Assembly: GCF_003286915.1 (NCBI RefSeq)
Contig: NZ_QMFY01000019.1
Span: forward strand, 1 to 64,000
Length of the DNA stretch: 64,000 bases
Direction: 5' to 3'
Source: Pseudochryseolinea flava
Lineage (GTDB): Bacteria > Bacteroidota > Bacteroidia > Cytophagales > Cyclobacteriaceae
Under the pieces are notes generated by a model. It searched no databases. It was not told where the DNA came from and saw nothing but the letters and a program-made list of their open reading frames with translations. Position 1 is the first letter of the stretch. Every line of letters begins with the position of its first letter. Made by a program: the position numbers and the translations under genes. Positions 26,612 to 34,460 of the stretch are shown here, piece by piece.

Positions 26612-26980
26612 TTATTTCTTAAAAATGAAATACACAGCCAAGACAAGAAATAGAAATCCAATCAGGTGATTCATTCGAAAACTCTCGGTCTTAAAAAAGA
26701 GTGTTGAGAAGATGAAAAAGACCACAAGCGTGATTACCTCTTGAATTACTTTCAACTGAACCAATGTGAAGGGGCCGCCGTGTTCTTTGAACCCCAATCG
26801 GTTTGCAGGTACCTGCAGAATATATTCGAACAACGCAATGCCCCAACTAATTAAAATTACCACAATGAGCGGCAAACTCTGACTCCACTTCATGTCTTTA
26901 AATTTCAAATGCCCATACCACGCTAGTGTCATAAAGGCATTGGAAAGAACAAGGAGGAGTATGGTGTAAAATCCGCGCAT
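26612..26980 (-). CDS. DUF486 small membrane protein (DMT-like)
   Basis: A 122-aa integral membrane protein with four predicted helices. The conserved DUF486 pattern SNAFMTLAWYGHLKF, SWGIALFEYILQVPANRLG and LKVIQEVITLVVFFIFS is present. DUF486 proteins belong to the drug/metabolite transporter clan but have no assigned function. The ATG is at 26980. The large inverted repeat at 26990-27068 separates it from ettA, so it may be transcribed together with ettA or only after read-through of that hairpin. Confidence 0.88.
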   Translation of the reverse strand: MRGFYTILLLVLSNAFMTLAWYGHLKFKDMKWSQSLPLIVVILISWGIALFEYILQVPANRLGFKEHGGPFTLVQLKVIQEVITLVVFFIFSTLFFKTESFRMNHLIGFLFLVLAVYFIFKK

Positions 26981-26989
26981 GTTGAGTTG

Positions 26990-27068
26990 GTTGTCGGTTA
27001 TCAGTTATCTGTTATCGGTTAATGGTAAATCTTGGATCACCGATAACCGATAACTGATAACCGATAAC
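26990..27068 (-). repeat. Long inverted repeat between ettA and DUF486
   Basis: Two 30-base arms (26990-27019 and 27039-27068) are inverted copies with 28 of 30 positions pairing; the loop is 19 bases. Both arms consist of shifting GATAAC and GGTTATC units (for example ACCGATAACCGATAACTG). The right arm ends on the ettA stop codon. On the minus strand it would fold into a long RNA hairpin in the gap between the two genes. It may be a terminator, attenuator or a member of a REP-like dispersed repeat family. Confidence 0.8.
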
Positions 27069-28750
27069 TATTTAACAAGTTTCTTATACTTAATACGATG
27101 TGGCGTGTCATCGCCAAGTCGCTTCTTCTTATTTTCTTCGTATTCGCTGAAGCTACCTTCAAACCAGAATACTTGAGAGTCTCCTTCGAAAGCAAGAATG
27201 TGTGTGCAGACGCGATCTAAGAACCAACGGTCGTGGGAAATAATTACCGCGCATCCTGCAAAGTTCTCCAATGCTTCTTCTAGTGCACGAAGTGTATTTA
27301 CATCCAAGTCGTTGGTAGGCTCATCAAGGAGGAGAAGATTTCCGCCTTGGCGCAACGCTATGGCTAGGTGCACACGGTTACGCATACCACCGGAAAGTTC
27401 TTTTACTTTCTTCTGTTGGTCGTTGCCGTTGAAGTTGAATTTTCCAACGTAAGCGCGTGAGTTAAGCGTTTTGCCACCCATCTCGATCAATTCATTCCCG
27501 CCGGTAATTGCCTGCCAAACTGAATCCTCTGGCTTCAAGTCGTCGTGCTCCTGATCTACGTATGCGATCTGTACAGTTTCACCAACTTCAAAACTTCCCG
27601 CATCTGGCTGCTCTTTGCCGATGATCATTTTAAACAATGTCGTCTTACCCGCGCCGTTCGGTCCGATAATACCTACAATGCCCGCTGGTGGAAGCGAGAA
27701 CGTTAAATTCTCGTACAGCAACTTATCGCCATAACCTTTTGCTACACCTTTTGCTTCAATTACCTTGTTACCAAGTCGCGGTCCAGGCGGAATAAACAAT
27801 TCTAATTTGTCTTCTTTCTCTCTGGTTTCTTGACTTAAGAGTTTTTCGTATGCGCTAAGACGAGCTTTACCTTTTGCTTGTCTTCCTTTTGGATTCATGC
27901 GCACCCACTCCAACTCGCGTTCGAGGGCCTTCTGACGTTTCGATTCTGATTTTTCTTCTTGCGCTAAACGCTTTTGTTTCTGGTCGAGCCACGAAGAATA
28001 ATTTCCTTTCCATGGAATACCTTCGCCGCGGTCAAGTTCGAGGATCCAACCCGCAACGTTATCAAGGAAGTAACGATCGTGGGTCACGGCGATAACAGTT
28101 CCTTTGTATTGTTTCAAGTGCTGCTCTAGCCAATGTACTGACTCTGCGTCTAAGTGGTTGGTAGGTTCATCAAGAAGGAGAACATCTGGTTCTTTTAACA
28201 AGAGGCGGCAAAGCGCTACACGTCTTTTCTCACCACCTGAGAGGTGCTCAACTTTTGCATCCGGAGGAGGGCAGCGAAGCGCGTCCATTGCGCGTTCAAG
28301 TTTGTGATCAAGATCCCAAGCGCCAACAGCATCAAGTTTCTCCTGAATCTCGCCTTGCTTGGTGATGAGTTTATCCATTGCATCTGGATCTTCCATCACC
28401 GCTGGGTCAGCAAACTTTTCGTTGATCGCTTCAAATTCTTTTAGCAAAGAGATTGTTTCATGCGCACCTTCTTCGACAATTTCTTTTACTGTTTTTGTCT
28501 TGTCAAGCTGCGGCTCTTGTTCCAGTAGCCCAACCGTGAACGAAAGGTCTGATACGACCTCGCCTTGGAATTCTTTATCGATTCCTGCGATAATGCGGAG
28601 AAGAGAAGATTTTCCTGAACCGTTAAGACCTAAAACACCAATTTTAGCGCCGTAAAAGAAGGAGAGGTAGATATTTTTTAAAACTTGTTTGCTGGGCGGA
28701 TAAATCTTATTGACGCCCGCCATTGAGAAAATAATTTTTTCGTCTGCCAT
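27068..28750 (-). CDS. ettA: Energy-dependent translational throttle protein EttA (ABC-F)
   Basis: A 560-aa ABC-F ATPase with two nucleotide-binding domains and no membrane helices. NBD1 has GLNGSGKSSLLRII and LSGGEKRRVALCRLLL; NBD2 has GPNGAGKTTLFKMI and LSGGMRNRVHLAI. The inter-domain linker (about 240-320) contains the charged PtIM-like segment RELEWVRMNPKGRQAK, which in EttA contacts tRNA and the ribosomal E-site. It is expected to gate the first translation elongation cycle according to ATP/ADP level. Length and motif order match the EttA subfamily closely. Start ATG at 28750. Confidence 0.95.
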   Translation of the reverse strand: MADEKIIFSMAGVNKIYPPSKQVLKNIYLSFFYGAKIGVLGLNGSGKSSLLRIIAGIDKEFQGEVVSDLSFTVGLLEQEPQLDKTKTVKEIVEEGAHETISLLKEFEAINEKFADPAVMEDPDAMDKLITKQGEIQEKLDAVGAWDLDHKLERAMDALRCPPPDAKVEHLSGGEKRRVALCRLLLKEPDVLLLDEPTNHLDAESVHWLEQHLKQYKGTVIAVTHDRYFLDNVAGWILELDRGEGIPWKGNYSSWLDQKQKRLAQEEKSESKRQKALERELEWVRMNPKGRQAKGKARLSAYEKLLSQETREKEDKLELFIPPGPRLGNKVIEAKGVAKGYGDKLLYENLTFSLPPAGIVGIIGPNGAGKTTLFKMIIGKEQPDAGSFEVGETVQIAYVDQEHDDLKPEDSVWQAITGGNELIEMGGKTLNSRAYVGKFNFNGNDQQKKVKELSGGMRNRVHLAIALRQGGNLLLLDEPTNDLDVNTLRALEEALENFAGCAVIISHDRWFLDRVCTHILAFEGDSQVFWFEGSFSEYEENKKKRLGDDTPHRIKYKKLVK

Positions 28751-28970
28751 GAGTTATATATGAAATCTTGAATGATCAGGAGCGTAAGAGGTCTACAAAT
28801 GACCAAAATTCTAGTAACACTCTTTAATAATCTGAATTGGGCGCAATATGGGCTGTTTTCGTTATTTAAGGAATACTGGACTGGAATAAAAATGTAAAAT
28901 GCGCCGTGATGGCCAGAAAATTGTGCTTAGTGGTTACCCTTAAACCATTGTCAAGATGAAGCTTTAATTG
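28751..28970. other. Intergenic with no gene seen
   Basis: AT-rich gap upstream of ettA on one side and DUF2795 on the other. I see no open frame with coding character, no terminator and no RNA family I can name. Confidence 0.4.
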
Positions 28971-29014
28971 GTCAACCGACGGGAGTTTCCGTCTTTCGGT
29001 AGAGGGGGGTTGAC
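28971..29014. promoter_or_regulatory. Nested inverted repeat overlapping the DUF2795 promoter
   Basis: Outer arms GTCAACC (28971-28977) and GGTTGAC (29008-29014) enclose GACGG/CCGTC (28978-28982 with 28989-28993). The last three bases of the outer arm overlap the candidate -33 box TTG at 29010-29012. If not transcribed it is a good operator candidate; if transcribed from an upstream start it would form a two-stem RNA. Confidence 0.5.
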
Positions 29015-29039
29015 TCTTGATGATTTAATTTTATTTTTG
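29010..29039 (+). promoter_or_regulatory. Bacteroidota-type promoter of the DUF2795 gene
   Basis: TTG (29010-29012), a 19-base spacer, then TATTTTTG (29032-29039), a perfect match to the TAnnTTTG -7 box of Bacteroidota housekeeping promoters. The predicted start of transcription is near 29046, giving a 20-odd base leader that carries the strong Shine-Dalgarno. Confidence 0.65.
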
Positions 29040-29050
29040 CGGAAAATTAA

Positions 29051-29058
29051 AAGGAGGA
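29051..29058 (+). promoter_or_regulatory. Strong Shine-Dalgarno for DUF2795
   Basis: AAGGAGGA, nine bases before the ATG at 29068. It is nearly fully complementary to the 16S rRNA tail and stands out because most genes in this window have no recognisable ribosome binding site, as expected in Bacteroidota. Confidence 0.7.
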
Positions 29059-29067
29059 AATTACGCT

Positions 29068-29289
29068 ATGTATTGGACCCTTGAACTTGCATCCTACCTC
29101 GAAGATGCGCCATGGCCTGCAACCAAAGATGAACTGATCGACTACTCTATCCGTTCGGGCGCCCCACTTGAAGTCGTGGAAAACCTCCAGGAACTTGAAG
29201 ATGACGGACAACCTTATGAGAGTATCGAGGAAATTTGGCCGGACTATCCAACGAAAGAGGATTTCTTCTTCAATGAAGATGAATACTAA
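29068..29289 (+). CDS. DUF2795 small acidic protein
   Basis: A 73-aa strongly acidic protein, starting MYWTLELASYLEDAPWPATK. The pattern SYLEDAPWPATKDELIDYSIR is the DUF2795 core, which occurs in many bacteria as a short single-domain protein of unknown function and is well conserved in cytophagas. The gene has its own promoter, an unusually strong Shine-Dalgarno and a terminator, implying a stand-alone, highly translated gene. The C-terminal tail DFFFNEDEY is very acidic and aromatic. Confidence 0.88.
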   Translation: MYWTLELASYLEDAPWPATKDELIDYSIRSGAPLEVVENLQELEDDGQPYESIEEIWPDYPTKEDFFFNEDEY

Positions 29290-29322
29290 AAGGTAGAAAT
29301 ACCATTTTCCCTGAAAGAATAC

Positions 29323-29353
29323 AAAGCCAGCTATGCTGGCTTTGCTGTTTTTT
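29323..29353 (+). terminator. Terminator of DUF2795, overlapping the ispD 3' end
   Basis: Nine-base stem AAAGCCAGC/GCTGGCTTT (29323-29331 with 29335-29343), three-base loop TAT, then GCTG and six T. On the opposite strand the hairpin encodes the last codons and stop of ispD, so the same bases serve as terminator and coding sequence. Confidence 0.75.
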
Positions 29354-30023
29354 GAGACTGAAGATATGCTTCCGCAAAAACTAAGTCCTCTGGCGTCGTC
29401 ACTTTGATATTATCGTAACTGCCCTCAAACAATGTGATGCTATGTCCACCACGCTCCGCTACGCTTGCATCATCCGTGAGTTGAAGATCTTCCTCCATCT
29501 CATAGGCGCGCTTGATAAGTGCTACTTTAAATGTTTGAGGTGTCTGGATTAATTTAAACTTGGTTCGATCCAGCGCTTTCGTACCGCCCTGTTGAACTTC
29601 TCGAATTGACTCCTTTAAGTTAACCGCTGCAACGGCACTATTCTCCTTTTCAGCAATGCGAAAGGATTGATCAATTACTGTGGCGGAAACCAGTGGGCGG
29701 ACACCATCGTGAATGGCAACCAATCCGTCTCCTTCAATCTTGGCCAGTCCACGCTTTACCGACTGGAATCGTGTAGCTCCCCCTTGCTGGAGAACAACCG
29801 GTCGGTTAAAATGATGTCGCTCACAAAGCGATGTCCATGTCGAAAAATCTTCTTGAGGCAATACCAGAATGACTTGAATCGTGCTCGAATACGCGTAAAA
29901 CGCATTGATCGTGTGCATTAAAATGGGTAAGCCATCAATCGCAATAAACTGCTTCGGCAGTGCGCTACCCATTCGCGTTCCCTTACCGCCCGCTACAATC
30001 AAGGCATATTCTGGATTCTTCAT
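29331..30023 (-). CDS. ispD: 2-C-methyl-D-erythritol 4-phosphate cytidylyltransferase
   Basis: A 230-aa nucleotidyltransferase of the MEP isoprenoid pathway that joins CTP to methylerythritol phosphate. The CTP-binding loop is ALIVAGGKGTRMGSALPKQF, followed by HDGVRPLVS and the TPEDLVFAEAYL C-terminal signature typical of IspD. Start ATG at 30023. No other MEP gene is adjacent. The last residues (KTAKPA) and the stop lie inside the terminator hairpin of the convergent DUF2795 gene. The queA gene lies upstream on the same strand with its own terminator between. Confidence 0.95.
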   Translation of the reverse strand: MKNPEYALIVAGGKGTRMGSALPKQFIAIDGLPILMHTINAFYAYSSTIQVILVLPQEDFSTWTSLCERHHFNRPVVLQQGGATRFQSVKRGLAKIEGDGLVAIHDGVRPLVSATVIDQSFRIAEKENSAVAAVNLKESIREVQQGGTKALDRTKFKLIQTPQTFKVALIKRAYEMEEDLQLTDDASVAERGGHSITLFEGSYDNIKVTTPEDLVFAEAYLQSQKTAKPA

Positions 30024-30083
30024 AAATGTATTTTATAAAGGTAAATCATCGCAATAGACTTTACACATGTCGTGTAACATCCA

Positions 30084-30111
30084 TAAAAAAAGCCAACCGT
30101 TAAGGCTGGCT
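30084..30111 (-). terminator. Rho-independent terminator of queA
   Basis: On the minus strand AGCCAGCC and GGTTGGCT (30104-30111 and 30091-30098) form an eight-pair stem with one G-U wobble, followed by seven T (30091-30085). It ends the queA transcript before ispD. Confidence 0.75.
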
Positions 30112-30134
30112 CTATAAAAACCTGTGATAACTCC

Positions 30135-31181
30135 TTAGATGATAAGCATCGCGTCGCCATACGTGAGAAATTTGTATTTCTCCTTTTTAGCAACCTTATA
30201 TGCTTCTGTAATCAATTCATAACCTCCGAAAGCTGAAGCCATCATCAACAAAGTTGATTCAGGCATGTGGAAGTTTGTGATCATTGCATTGCAAATTTTG
30301 AAGTCATATGGCGGGAAAATGAACTTGTCTGTCCATCCTTCACGTGCTTTTAAGCGATTCGTAGCCGATACTGCCGACTCAAGTGCACGCATGGTGGTTG
30401 TACCAATAGCACACACTTTATTTTTGTTATCCAATGCCTTGTTAACGATGTCAACAGCCTCGTTGCTCACGATGAAATTCTCAGAATCCATCTTGTGCTT
30501 CGTCAAATCTTCTACATCTACCGGACGGAATGTTCCTAAGCCGATGTGCAACGTAATAAACGCCATGTCAACACCGCGTAATTGTAAACGCTTTAGCAGT
30601 TGACGTGTAAAGTGAAGACCTGCTGTTGGTGCAGAAACCGCACCTTTATTCTTCGCAAAGATGGTTTGGAAACGCTCCTTGTCTTCTGACTTAACTTTTC
30701 TCTTGATGTACTTCGGAAGCGGCGTTTCGCCCAGTGTTTCAACAACTTTATCGAATGCTGCAGAATCACCGTCGAATAAGAAACGAATGGTTCTTCCACG
30801 GGAGGTCGTGTTGTCGATCACCTCGGCCACAAGATCACCATTGCCGAAGTAAAGTTTATTACCCACACGAATTTTACGGGCAGGATCAACCAACACATCC
30901 CAAAGGTGCATATCAGCATTTAACTCGCGGAGGAGAAATACTTCGATTTTTGCACCGGTCTTTTCTTTACGACCATATAATCGGGCAGGAAACACCATTG
31001 TGTCATTTCCAACCATTACGTCGCCTTCTCCAAAATACTCCACGATATCTTTGAAGACCTTATGTTCGATCTTTCCGGTGTCCTTATGAACCACCATCAA
31101 CCGAGACTCGTCACGGTTTTCTGCGGGATCCAAGGCAATAAGACTATTGGGGAGTTCAAATTTGAATTCGGATAACTTCAT
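30135..31181 (-). CDS. queA: S-adenosylmethionine:tRNA ribosyltransferase-isomerase
   Basis: A 348-aa enzyme that transfers and isomerises the ribosyl group of SAM onto 7-aminomethyl-7-deazaguanine in tRNA, giving epoxyqueuosine. Conserved stretches include [49 protein letters not shown] and [20 protein letters not shown], all classical QueA signatures. Full family length. Start ATG at 31181, about 45 bases after a good promoter. Other queuosine genes are not in the window. Confidence 0.95.
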   Translation of the reverse strand: MKLSEFKFELPNSLIALDPAENRDESRLMVVHKDTGKIEHKVFKDIVEYFGEGDVMVGNDTMVFPARLYGRKEKTGAKIEVFLLRELNADMHLWDVLVDPARKIRVGNKLYFGNGDLVAEVIDNTTSRGRTIRFLFDGDSAAFDKVVETLGETPLPKYIKRKVKSEDKERFQTIFAKNKGAVSAPTAGLHFTRQLLKRLQLRGVDMAFITLHIGLGTFRPVDVEDLTKHKMDSENFIVSNEAVDIVNKALDNKNKVCAIGTTTMRALESAVSATNRLKAREGWTDKFIFPPYDFKICNAMITNFHMPESTLLMMASAFGGYELITEAYKVAKKEKYKFLTYGDAMLII

Positions 31182-31230
31182 ATTCGGTAAAGCAAAGTAC
31201 GCCCAATTAAGGGTAGAATTTTAGCGGTTG

Positions 31231-31264
31231 CAAAAATAAGCCAACAATTGGCTTTTGCGACAAA
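31231..31264 (-). promoter_or_regulatory. Promoter of queA with inverted repeat in the spacer
   Basis: On the minus strand TTTG (31264-31261), a 22-base spacer and TATTTTTG (31238-31231). The spacer holds an inverted repeat AGCCAA/TTGGCT (31239-31244 with 31248-31253), a possible operator. The expected transcript start is near 31226. Confidence 0.55.
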
Positions 31265-31401
31265 ACATCGTCCTTTTTTTCCTTACGATATGCAAAGGCG
31301 ATAAATCCTGTAACAAAAACGCCCTTTTTTAGTCATTACCGGTAATTTGTTTCGCCTACCGTCGACTAACTTTAACCAAAAGCGCGCGATACCATTGTCC
31401 C

Positions 31402-32664
31402 ATGAAGACGTTAAACCAGATTTTTGAAAGCTTTCGATTTGCCTGGAAGGCCCTCAAGTCGAACATCTTAAGAACCGTGTTATCTCTTTTAGGGGTTACG
31501 GTCGGCATTTTTGCCATTATCGCCGTGCTCACGCTCGTAGATTCTCTCGAAAAGAATATTAAAGACAGCTTGAATTTCCTCGGCACCGACGTAATCTATG
31601 TTGACAAATGGCCATTCACAGCCGATGCCTCTGGTGAATATCGTTGGTGGGACTTCTGGATGAGACCCAACCCCTCTTACCGTGAATTTGAAACGCTACG
31701 CGAGTCGATGAAACATCAAAGTGGTATCACCATTTTCGCGGGCCGTGGAAATCAGGTCGTCAAATACGGAAGTAACAGTATTGATGAAGCGCGTCTGCAA
31801 GGTGGCGATCATGGATATAATACCGTATTCGAAGTTAACGTGGAAAACGGTCGATACTTCACGCCCGAAGAAATTGAGTCTGGTAGAAATGTTACCCTTA
31901 TCGGACATGAAATCGTACAGTCCCTTTTCAAAGGAGAGGATCCTATCGGAAAGGTAGTGAAGATTAAAAACCTCAAGTATGTCGTTATTGGAACGATTAA
32001 AAAGGAGGGCGAAAGCTTTTTGGGAACACCCAGTAACGACTTCACGGCAATTATTCCCTATCAGTCTTTCCGTAGGCTATTTCAAACAGGAAGCGGAGCA
32101 TGGGATGAACTCACATCACGTATTGGTGTAAAAGGTTATGAAGATGATATCGGATTGGTTGAGCTCGAAAACGAATTGCGTGGTATGCTTCGCGTTCGTC
32201 GTGGATTGAGCCCTACCGAGAAAGATAACTTCGCCTTGAATCGCCCTGAAGCCATTGCCAACATCATCGGCGGTATCTTCGATGGACTGAGCCTTGCTGG
32301 GTGGATCATTGGAGGATTCTCCATTCTCGTCGGTGGATTCGGCATTGCCAACATCATGTTCGTCTCCGTAAAAGAGCGTACTCCAATCATCGGACTACAA
32401 AAATCAATGGGTGCGAAAAATTACTTCATCTTATTCCAATTCCTGTTTGAAGCAGTTTTCTTATGCCTCATCGGTGGTATGTGTGGTTTATTGTTGGTTT
32501 TCCCAGTTACCCTCATTCCAATGGGCAGTTTGGTCGTAACGCTTTCCATTCAGAATATCATACTTGGCCTAGGTGTATCCACTGCTATTGGATTGATTTG
32601 CGGAATTATTCCAGCTGCCCTTGCCGCAAGATTAGATCCTGTGGCTGCGCTGCGGGCGACGTAG
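31402..32664 (+). CDS. MacB/FtsX-type ABC transporter permease
   Basis: A 420-aa permease. Helix 1 (TVLSLLGVTVGIFAIIAVLTL, residues 27-47) is followed by a large extracytoplasmic MacB_PCD domain (about 50-275), then three C-terminal helices of the FtsX domain (SILVGGFGIANIMFVSV, FQFLFEAVFLCLIGGMCGLLL, GLGVSTAIGLICGIIPAALAA). The DPVAALR end is typical of MacB/LolCE-like mechanotransmission proteins. The ATPase partner is not adjacent. Substrate unknown: a lipoprotein, macrolide or peptide. The gene is divergent from queA. Confidence 0.88.
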   Translation: MKTLNQIFESFRFAWKALKSNILRTVLSLLGVTVGIFAIIAVLTLVDSLEKNIKDSLNFLGTDVIYVDKWPFTADASGEYRWWDFWMRPNPSYREFETLRESMKHQSGITIFAGRGNQVVKYGSNSIDEARLQGGDHGYNTVFEVNVENGRYFTPEEIESGRNVTLIGHEIVQSLFKGEDPIGKVVKIKNLKYVVIGTIKKEGESFLGTPSNDFTAIIPYQSFRRLFQTGSGAWDELTSRIGVKGYEDDIGLVELENELRGMLRVRRGLSPTEKDNFALNRPEAIANIIGGIFDGLSLAGWIIGGFSILVGGFGIANIMFVSVKERTPIIGLQKSMGAKNYFILFQFLFEAVFLCLIGGMCGLLLVFPVTLIPMGSLVVTLSIQNIILGLGVSTAIGLICGIIPAALAARLDPVAALRAT

Positions 32665-33065
32665 TGAAATAAAGGGCTATGAGTTGCGAGTTATTAGTGC
32701 CCGGAGAAAGTATTTTCATAGCGGCCCAAAAAGCTGATCGCACTTACTCTTATCAACTTTTTGAATGTGCTACTGAGTCCGTCTGGATTAGTTCATGCAT
32801 CATCCTCTGCTTACTTTTCTTTTTGCTTCCCCAAATAGAAAAGTAACAAAAGAAAAAGGGGAAACTTAAACATGCTGCCCATCGCACATGCCGGGGCTCC
32901 CCGCGTTTAAGTTGGGCCACCGCGCGCACGCTCTATCAAATTTTAATTTTTTAGAGACAAGCCTCTCTTTTTTAAGCACTTCAAAAACCGTCTATTAGTT
33001 TCGAGCCACGAGGGATATTTTTTGGCCGGACTGATTGCCATTTTCCGTTTAACCTGGTGAAAATG
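32665..33065. repeat. Intergenic with probable dispersed repeat element
   Basis: No gene seen. Positions about 32810-32925 contain a CTTTTCTTTTTG run mirrored by CAAAAGAAAAAGG, then AACTTAAAC (32863-32871) and its inverted copy GTTTAAGTT (32905-32913) around a GC-rich loop with CCGGGGCTCCCC. Elements of this look, with mirrored CTTTTC runs and a GC-rich centre, are scattered through many Bacteroidota genomes. Only one copy lies in this window, so the repeat status is not shown here. Confidence 0.4.
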
Positions 33066-33090
33066 AAAAAAGCACCAGTTTCCCAGTGCT
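33066..33090 (-). terminator. Rho-independent terminator of recA
   Basis: On the minus strand AGCACTGG, loop GAAA, CTGGTGCT (33090-33071) form an eight-pair stem with two G-U wobbles, followed by six T (33071-33066). It lies 36 bases after the recA stop. Confidence 0.75.
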
Positions 33091-33126
33091 TTCTTCTATT
33101 ACGATATAGTATATAAGGAACAGATT

Positions 33127-34161
33127 TTATTCTGCTTCTTTTTCTTCGAGTACTTTCTTCGCTTCGTCGCCGGCGAGGGTTTCTTTGATTTTCTTTTCTA
33201 ACTCGTCCAACAACTCTGGGTTGTCCTCAATGAGTTGTTTTACAGCATCGCGACCTTGGCCTAGCTTGTTTCCATTGTAAGAGAACCAAGAACCTGATTT
33301 CTGGATAACGTTCAACTCAACACCTAAGTCAATAATTTCACCTGATTTGGAAATACCACGACCATACATGATGTCGAACTCGACCACTTTAAACGGCGGT
33401 GCTACTTTGTTTTTCACCACTTTTACCTTCACGCGGTTTCCTGTAATGTCGTCAGCAGCTTCTTTGATTTGCCCGATACGACGAATATCCAAACGAACTG
33501 ATGCGTAGAATTTCAAAGCATTACCACCCGTGGTTGTTTCTGGGTTTCCAAACATTACGCCGATCTTCTCGCGAAGCTGGTTGATGAAAATACAAGAGCA
33601 ACCTGTTTTGCTGATCGTTCCCGTAAGTTTTCTCAACGCTTGCGACATCAAACGCGCTTGAAGTCCCATTTTACTTTCACCCATTTCGCCTTCAAGTTCC
33701 CCTTTCGGAACAAGTGCTGCTACTGAGTCAATAACAATGATGTCGATTGCTCCAGAACGAATTAAATGATCTGCAATTTCGAGTGCTTGCTCTCCATTGT
33801 CTGGCTGAGAAATCAATAAATTCTCGGTGTCGATACCTAATTTCTCTGCATAAGATTTATCAAAAGCGTGTTCCGCATCAATAAACGCTGCAAGACCACC
33901 TCTGCGCTGAGCTTCAGCTATACAGTGCATGGTTAGCGTCGTTTTACCAGATGATTCAGGGCCATAGATCTCCGTAATTCTTCCCTTTGGAATACCACCA
34001 ATACCCAATGCAATATCCAATCCTAGTGAACCCGTAGAAATTGAAGCGATGTCAACTACCTTTTCATCGCTAAGTTTCATCACCGTGCCTTTGCCATACG
34101 TCTTGTCAAGTTTGTCTAAGGTTAACTGAAGTGCCTTCAGTTTTTCTTTTGCGTCGCTCAT
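33127..34161 (-). CDS. recA: Recombinase RecA
   Basis: A 344-aa strand-exchange ATPase. Walker A is [10 protein letters not shown] (residues about 65-74), the DNA-binding L1/L2 region includes [22 protein letters not shown] and [21 protein letters not shown], and the catalytic glutamate segment is [10 protein letters not shown]. The C-terminal acidic tail ([13 protein letters not shown]) is present. The upstream gap holds two perfect inverted repeats near the start that could be SOS-type or other operators. A terminator follows. Confidence 0.98.
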   Translation of the reverse strand: MSDAKEKLKALQLTLDKLDKTYGKGTVMKLSDEKVVDIASISTGSLGLDIALGIGGIPKGRITEIYGPESSGKTTLTMHCIAEAQRRGGLAAFIDAEHAFDKSYAEKLGIDTENLLISQPDNGEQALEIADHLIRSGAIDIIVIDSVAALVPKGELEGEMGESKMGLQARLMSQALRKLTGTISKTGCSCIFINQLREKIGVMFGNPETTTGGNALKFYASVRLDIRRIGQIKEAADDITGNRVKVKVVKNKVAPPFKVVEFDIMYGRGISKSGEIIDLGVELNVIQKSGSWFSYNGNKLGQGRDAVKQLIEDNPELLDELEKKIKETLAGDEAKKVLEEKEAE

Positions 34162-34190
34162 GTGTTTGTTTTATTAACTCTTATGTTCAA

Positions 34191-34274
34191 TCAACAACTT
34201 CTTGTTGAAAACGATTATCAACGATGTACTAATCAATTTAGGTTGTTCAAAGAAATAAACTAATTTAATTAGTT
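34191..34274 (-). promoter_or_regulatory. Two perfect inverted repeats upstream of recA
   Basis: TCAACAA/TTGTTGA with a 4-base centre (34191-34208) lies 30 bases upstream of recA. AACTAATT/AATTAGTT with a single central T (34258-34274) lies about 97 bases upstream. Both are candidate repressor sites. Neither matches the proteobacterial LexA box; LexA-type sites in Bacteroidota are not uniform, so the assignment stays open. Confidence 0.45.
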
Positions 34275-34460
34275 GCAAGTATTCAGCTGATTTTGTTGTG
34301 TTTAGCCTTTTTATGAGACCTCAACTTGTCTGGTTGTCATCCCTGATTTCTTGCGCTGTAATAACAATTCGAAGGTAGCACAGTTTTGTGACAACTAGTG
34401 TCAAACGTTTTTATATTGCGGGATTGTCGGGAAAATTATGAAGCGTATTGTCTGGAAAAC

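Noticed and set aside
28971-29014. Riboswitch or leader RNA of DUF2795
   Set aside because: The predicted transcript start lies downstream of the hairpin, near 29046, so it would not be part of that mRNA. I kept it as an operator candidate.
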